Position numbers and translations under genes: made by a program. A stretch of DNA of 64,000 bases, taken from the NCBI RefSeq assembly GCF_019097595.1, contig NC_080714.1, positions 7,487,259-7,551,258 of the forward strand. Direction: 5' to 3'. A model generated the notes under the pieces. That model was not told the DNA's origin. It made no database searches and worked only from the letters and a program-made list of their open reading frames with translations. This stretch comes from Hemibagrus wyckioides. Its lineage: Eukaryota; Chordata; Actinopteri; Siluriformes; Bagridae. Every line of letters begins with the position of its first letter. Position 1 is the stretch's first letter. This document shows positions 60,381 through 64,000 of this stretch, one piece after another.

Positions 60381-61411
60381 ACACACACACACACTCGGCC
60401 TTCTCCTTCCCCTGCCTCTCCCCACTCTCCACTTTTCCCTGCTTCACAGAAATGCAGGCAAATTCACAGACCCTGTTTTCCATCAACGTCAGCTCTGCAT
60501 CAGGAAGGCACTGTCCGAGGAGTCCCTCTTGGGGATTTCCCAGTGTACCAGATGCGAGGTGAAACTCTCTGGCATGCCTTTAACTAAGTGAAAGTAATTT
60601 ATGGTCAGTAAATACAAAATTTTGAACTCTCCTAATAACCTCATTTGGATTAGCAAAAAGTTTTGTGCAGACTACCTCTCACTTCACAGAGGTTGCCAGG
60701 CTGTAGTGGGAATGTTTTAACATGTTCTCATTTCTACCTGGTCACACTAATCTCATAGAAAACCTCATTGAGTTTTGCCTGGGCTGGTGGTACACAGCTG
60801 ACCCTCTCGTTTGCCTGAAAACAAAAAAACAGGTGATTCTGGACTATGCTCAGTAGGAGTAATTGAAGAGTTCCATAATGACTGGTCCAGTCCATTGGTG
60901 TTAGTGCCCAAGGCAGATGGGTCAGTTTGTTTCTGTGTGGACTCTAGAAAAGTCAGCATGGTGTCAAAATTTGATGCGTATCCAATGCTTCACACTGACA
61001 AACTGCTTGATTAGTTAGGTGCAGCTTGCTTTTACTTGACACTAGATATGATGAAGGGATATTTGCAGATCACCTTGACCCTACTTTTTCACATTTTGGT
61101 TACACTAATTTGTGACCCTTCCTTTTGGGTTGTTTGAGGCCCAACAATGTTCTGGTGACAACTGGCTTTCACAGAGGCAAAAGCTGCACACTGTGATGGA
61201 AGACTTTGGGGGCAATGTTTGGCTAATCTGGAATGTGTTGTGTAAAGATGTGACTAATTATAGCCCAGAGAGTCTAGGGAGCACCAGGGTAGTCAGCAAA
61301 AACAGTGTGCCTTTTTACAACTTTCATGTACATTGTGTTTTAATGGGATCAGAGATTAACGTTCACAACAAGATCTGTTTATTTGCAATGCTCAGACCAC
61401 TATTTTATTAG
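59860..61411 (+). mobile_element. gypsy-type retrotransposon remains (gag and pol)
   Basis: A gag-like part at about 60160-60330 contains DLVALEQFVTA and, in another frame, GMAEWVQWQR, the SCAN-like gag pattern of fish gypsy elements. The pol part begins near 60850 with GVIEEFHNDWSSPLVLVPKADG ... CVDSRKVSMVSKFDAYPM, reverse transcriptase motifs. It continues near 61030 with YLTLDMMKGYLQITL and, in a shifted frame near 61112, LPFGLFEAQQ. The catalytic YxDD, RNase H and integrase are not identifiable. A (CT)n tract (60345-60378) interrupts gag. Stops and shifts show it is long dead. The LTR-like segment near 57350-57600 could be its 5' LTR, with the Tc1-like element nested between, but this is inference. 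Confidence 0.7.
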
Positions 61412-62549
61412 ACACTAAATTATTTTGGGCCACAAAATTCTTACCTCAGTTTGAAGGAATACAACTACAAGAAAAGTAGGATAATGTGTGTCCAGCCTGG
61501 CACAAAACCTTCTTCTTTCTTAAAAGCATCATGTAATATCTTCCATAAAATGTCTGATTTTCCAGTATTAAGCAATGTTCAGATCAGTGTTTAAGGCGGT
61601 TTTATTCAATTGGGCCATCTGAATTTGATGACTAAAATAGGATTTCCAACTTAGGCAAAAGTTTTCTTTACCCCATTAAGTGCTAAACTTTCTAAAATAA
61701 TTAGACAATTTTTTTTTTATATTAAAACATTTTCATGTATTGTCTGAGCATAAATAAAAAAGCTTAAATAACTTAATGAGTGTAAATACTAATGTCTTAG
61801 TTTCTCTTAGCTATGTGTATTGTTTATCAGCTCATGGATCAAACATGAACTGAATTTTAACTAACTGCACATGAATTCACACAACACAAATCTGTTATGC
61901 TTGCACTCAGAGGATAGTTTATTGGAGGATAATTTATCATTAGTAAATGGATTACTTCAGGAGGAATTGATTACAAGTTTCAGGTTTAAAATCATTAGAG
62001 CAACTGATTAACAAATGTTAATTATCCCACCACCCAGACTCCTGTGCTTTATTAAGTGCAAATTTAAAGTTGATTCCTTTTCAGACTGAAGAGAGGCCAC
62101 TGGGGAGAAAGCTGCAGTCCCTCTAGTCTGTGAATAGCAGGGGGGAAAAAATAGTACTGCACATAAACTAACTATCATAATATGTAAAAGACGTGACATG
62201 ATTCAGAATAAAGATAAATTTTTATTTAAGTTCATGTTGTATTATCTTTTGACTTTTTGTACAAAATGAACACTACGAAGGGATGTTATTTTTTGGCCAC
62301 TATTTAATATTTCAATCTACTTTTACACTTTTTGGCTTTAATAAGTAAGCAATAAAATATCAAGGAAGTAGTTGATAGGTGAAATAGTTCTATACAAACA
62401 ATATTTGCAATTTTAGAATGATTATATATATTAGAATGATTGAGATTTAGGCAGCATTGATTGAGCCAGCACTGAGACTCATGACTGTACATACAATACT
62501 GGCTTATTATCCTTCAGTAGATATATTGGAGAGAGAGAGAAACTCACAG
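61412..62549. other. gap before the lectin gene
   Basis: No exon, RNA gene or clear transposon seen. The part nearest 62549 is expected to be the lectin 3' UTR. AT-rich throughout. Confidence 0.5.
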
Positions 62550-64000
62550 TTAGACACAGGTGTACACAATTGTCAGGTACTTAAAGGTGCCAGGGCAGGC
62601 TTCAGAAAATACAGAATTTTCAGCAGGTACATGGCAGCTGCTTTCTCCATCACTCCTGGAAAACAATGGGGTAATATGAATTTGTATCTACAGATATCAG
62701 TACAGTATAATAATGATAATAACTTGATCATTTGTACTGATAAATGTCACACTTCTGCTTCTATTACCTATCTTTAACTATATTTAGAGCTTCAGGAGTG
62801 TTGCAGTTTGTGTTGGCAAGTTGCTCAAGAGGTCGCCCTGTAGAACATACGATGGTTTCGGTTCGGCCATAGCTAGCGCTGATGATCTCTATTTTGCGAT
62901 CACCTAAAAGCATTTATCACAAGGAAAAAAATAGACCATTAAAGTAAACATCTGCAAAGAAAAGCAGTGGAAAAGGACTTCCACAATATGGTGGAAGAAT
63001 GCTAAATCTACTTGGTATAATAATCATCACTAGTCGGCTTTCCTAGAACATGAAAGTTGAATTAATGTCTCCTTATAGAAAACTTCACCGTAACATATCA
63101 TTAGACATACTGCTTTGATAAAGATGGCACTAATAAGATATTGTCTTAAACACTATAATAGTTAGTATATAACATAATTTGTTATTAAATCATAAGATTT
63201 AATAATAGGTGAAAAAAAATGAGTAGAAAAGCAACACAAACCTCATGTCAGGTCAGCAGTATTCTCTTCACAGGTCACAATTTTCTCTGCAGGAAACATA
63301 AAGTGTTTAAATATAAAACAATCCATAACTTTCAATGTACATAAAAAAAGCTGGAATTAATTATTAGCAGCATTAATTCGTTTTAAAGACCCTGAACGTG
63401 TACATTTTGCAGTAATAAGAATTAATGTTTGGTGATGCTATAGATGCATAAAAGATAATGTATACACATTTGAAGTATAGATTTAAAGAATGCTAAAATA
63501 TTGTGTGCCTTAGTAAACATACATTCATGAGAATTTACCCTTTGTGGCTAGGTTAAATTTCATCTAAATTCATTTGTACTTTACTTTGTACATTTGTACT
63601 TTTACCTCAATGTTCTCTTAACCAAATTTTAGTCATAGCTCATAAGGGCTTAAGTTCTTTAATAAGTTCTTTAATCTTTACCCAAGTTTACTGAAAAGAT
63701 GTAAAAAGAAAAGATTGTCAGATGACTCACTTAAGCACCTATAGGTCACTGTGAGATATTCAGCAGTTCCTTTACAAGGATCTGTAAAGACGGTGGAGGA
63801 AGCTTCTACAGTGCAACTGCTCAGTCCATTGCACCTGTAAACAAAAGCAATGTTAACCTAGCCTTTTTGAGCACTGGATAACACGTAAGCGCTCCTTGAA
63901 AGTATTTTTTTTCTTTGACAGAAAACAAACAAAAAGCTTACAGTGAGGAGACAGTTGAGAGTGTGTCCGGAGCATAGCAGTTGGTGTTCTGGGTCAAACC
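62550..64000 (-). CDS. rhamnose-binding lectin (two SUEL domains), 5' end outside window, in-frame TGA
   Basis: Fish rhamnose-binding lectins are secreted, Ca-independent proteins of eggs and mucosa that bind bacterial sugars. Exons in order: 64000-63942 (partial), 63834-63731, 63286-63242, 62903-62768, 62655-62550. Domain 1 retains NTNC, CNGLSSC, the sugar-binding DPC and a final YRC. Domain 2 has ASYGRTETIVCSTGRP, NTNC, SVFSEAC, YTCV and a TAA stop. Splice phases agree across all junctions. However, codon 63245-63243 is TGA, exactly where the domain 2 motif VTCxxxxxxLTC needs its second cysteine. Domain 2 also has Ser for the Cys of the CNG motif and lost DPC. Either domain 2 is dead, or an alternative donor (T|GTGAAG, 63271) skips the stop in frame. 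The upstream start is not in the window. Confidence 0.85.

Noticed and set aside
63243..63245. Selenocysteine insertion at the lectin TGA
   Set aside because: TGA-for-Cys is suggestive on its face, but this cysteine is a structural disulfide partner in a secreted lectin. No family precedent is known to me and no SECIS element was recognised. Other domain 2 losses favour decay.

Overview
This window is nuclear DNA from a ray-finned (teleost) fish. The evidence is compact vertebrate genes split by GT-AG introns, numerous microsatellites, Tc1-like DNA transposons, tRNA-type SINEs, LINE tails ending in short tandem repeats, and a rhamnose-binding (SUEL) lectin gene of the fish type. A catfish is possible from the repeat flavour, but that is only a weak inference.

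Layout. (1) 0.64-10.8 kb, minus strand: eif2d, 15 coding exons, complete. (2) 10.8-15.3 kb: gene-free, with a SINE, microsatellites and LINE tails. (3) 15.3-19.3 kb, plus strand: fibromodulin (fmod), a class II small leucine-rich proteoglycan. (4) 21.2-31 kb, minus: pabpc1l, 14 coding exons plus a likely non-coding first exon; a Tc1-like transposon sits in intron 3. (5) 33.0-35.6 kb, minus: ywhab-type 14-3-3 beta. (6) 36.0-40.0 kb, minus: cyc1, cytochrome c1. (7) 41.7-47.35 kb, minus: eif2s2, eIF2 beta. (8) 47.8-52.4 kb, minus: chmp4b, an ESCRT-III subunit. (9) 52.4-62.5 kb: a transposon island with a broken LINE, two degraded Tc1-like elements, an inverted repeat around an LTR-like segment, and gypsy-type gag/pol remains. 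(10) 62.55-64.0 kb, minus: the 3' part of a rhamnose-binding lectin gene, cut by the window edge.

For the six genes lying wholly inside the window on the minus strand, and for fmod, the exon chains were assembled by hand. Each gives one open frame of a length normal for the family: 590, 358, 624, 244, 307, 331 and 221 codons in map order. Three products act in translation (eIF2D, eIF2 beta, PABPC1L), but the genes share no operon-like arrangement. Each has its own promoter, and the clustering looks like ordinary vertebrate synteny: pabpc1l-ywhab and eif2s2-chmp4b are chromosome-20-type neighbours in human, while eif2d and fmod are 1q32-type.

I found no evidence of a new multi-gene system. 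The observations most worth checking are: the lectin gene, where an in-frame TGA sits exactly where the second domain should have a conserved cysteine; a GC-AG intron in eif2d; a hAT-type MITE with a perfect 8-bp target duplication; and two long inverted repeats not explained by the genes.
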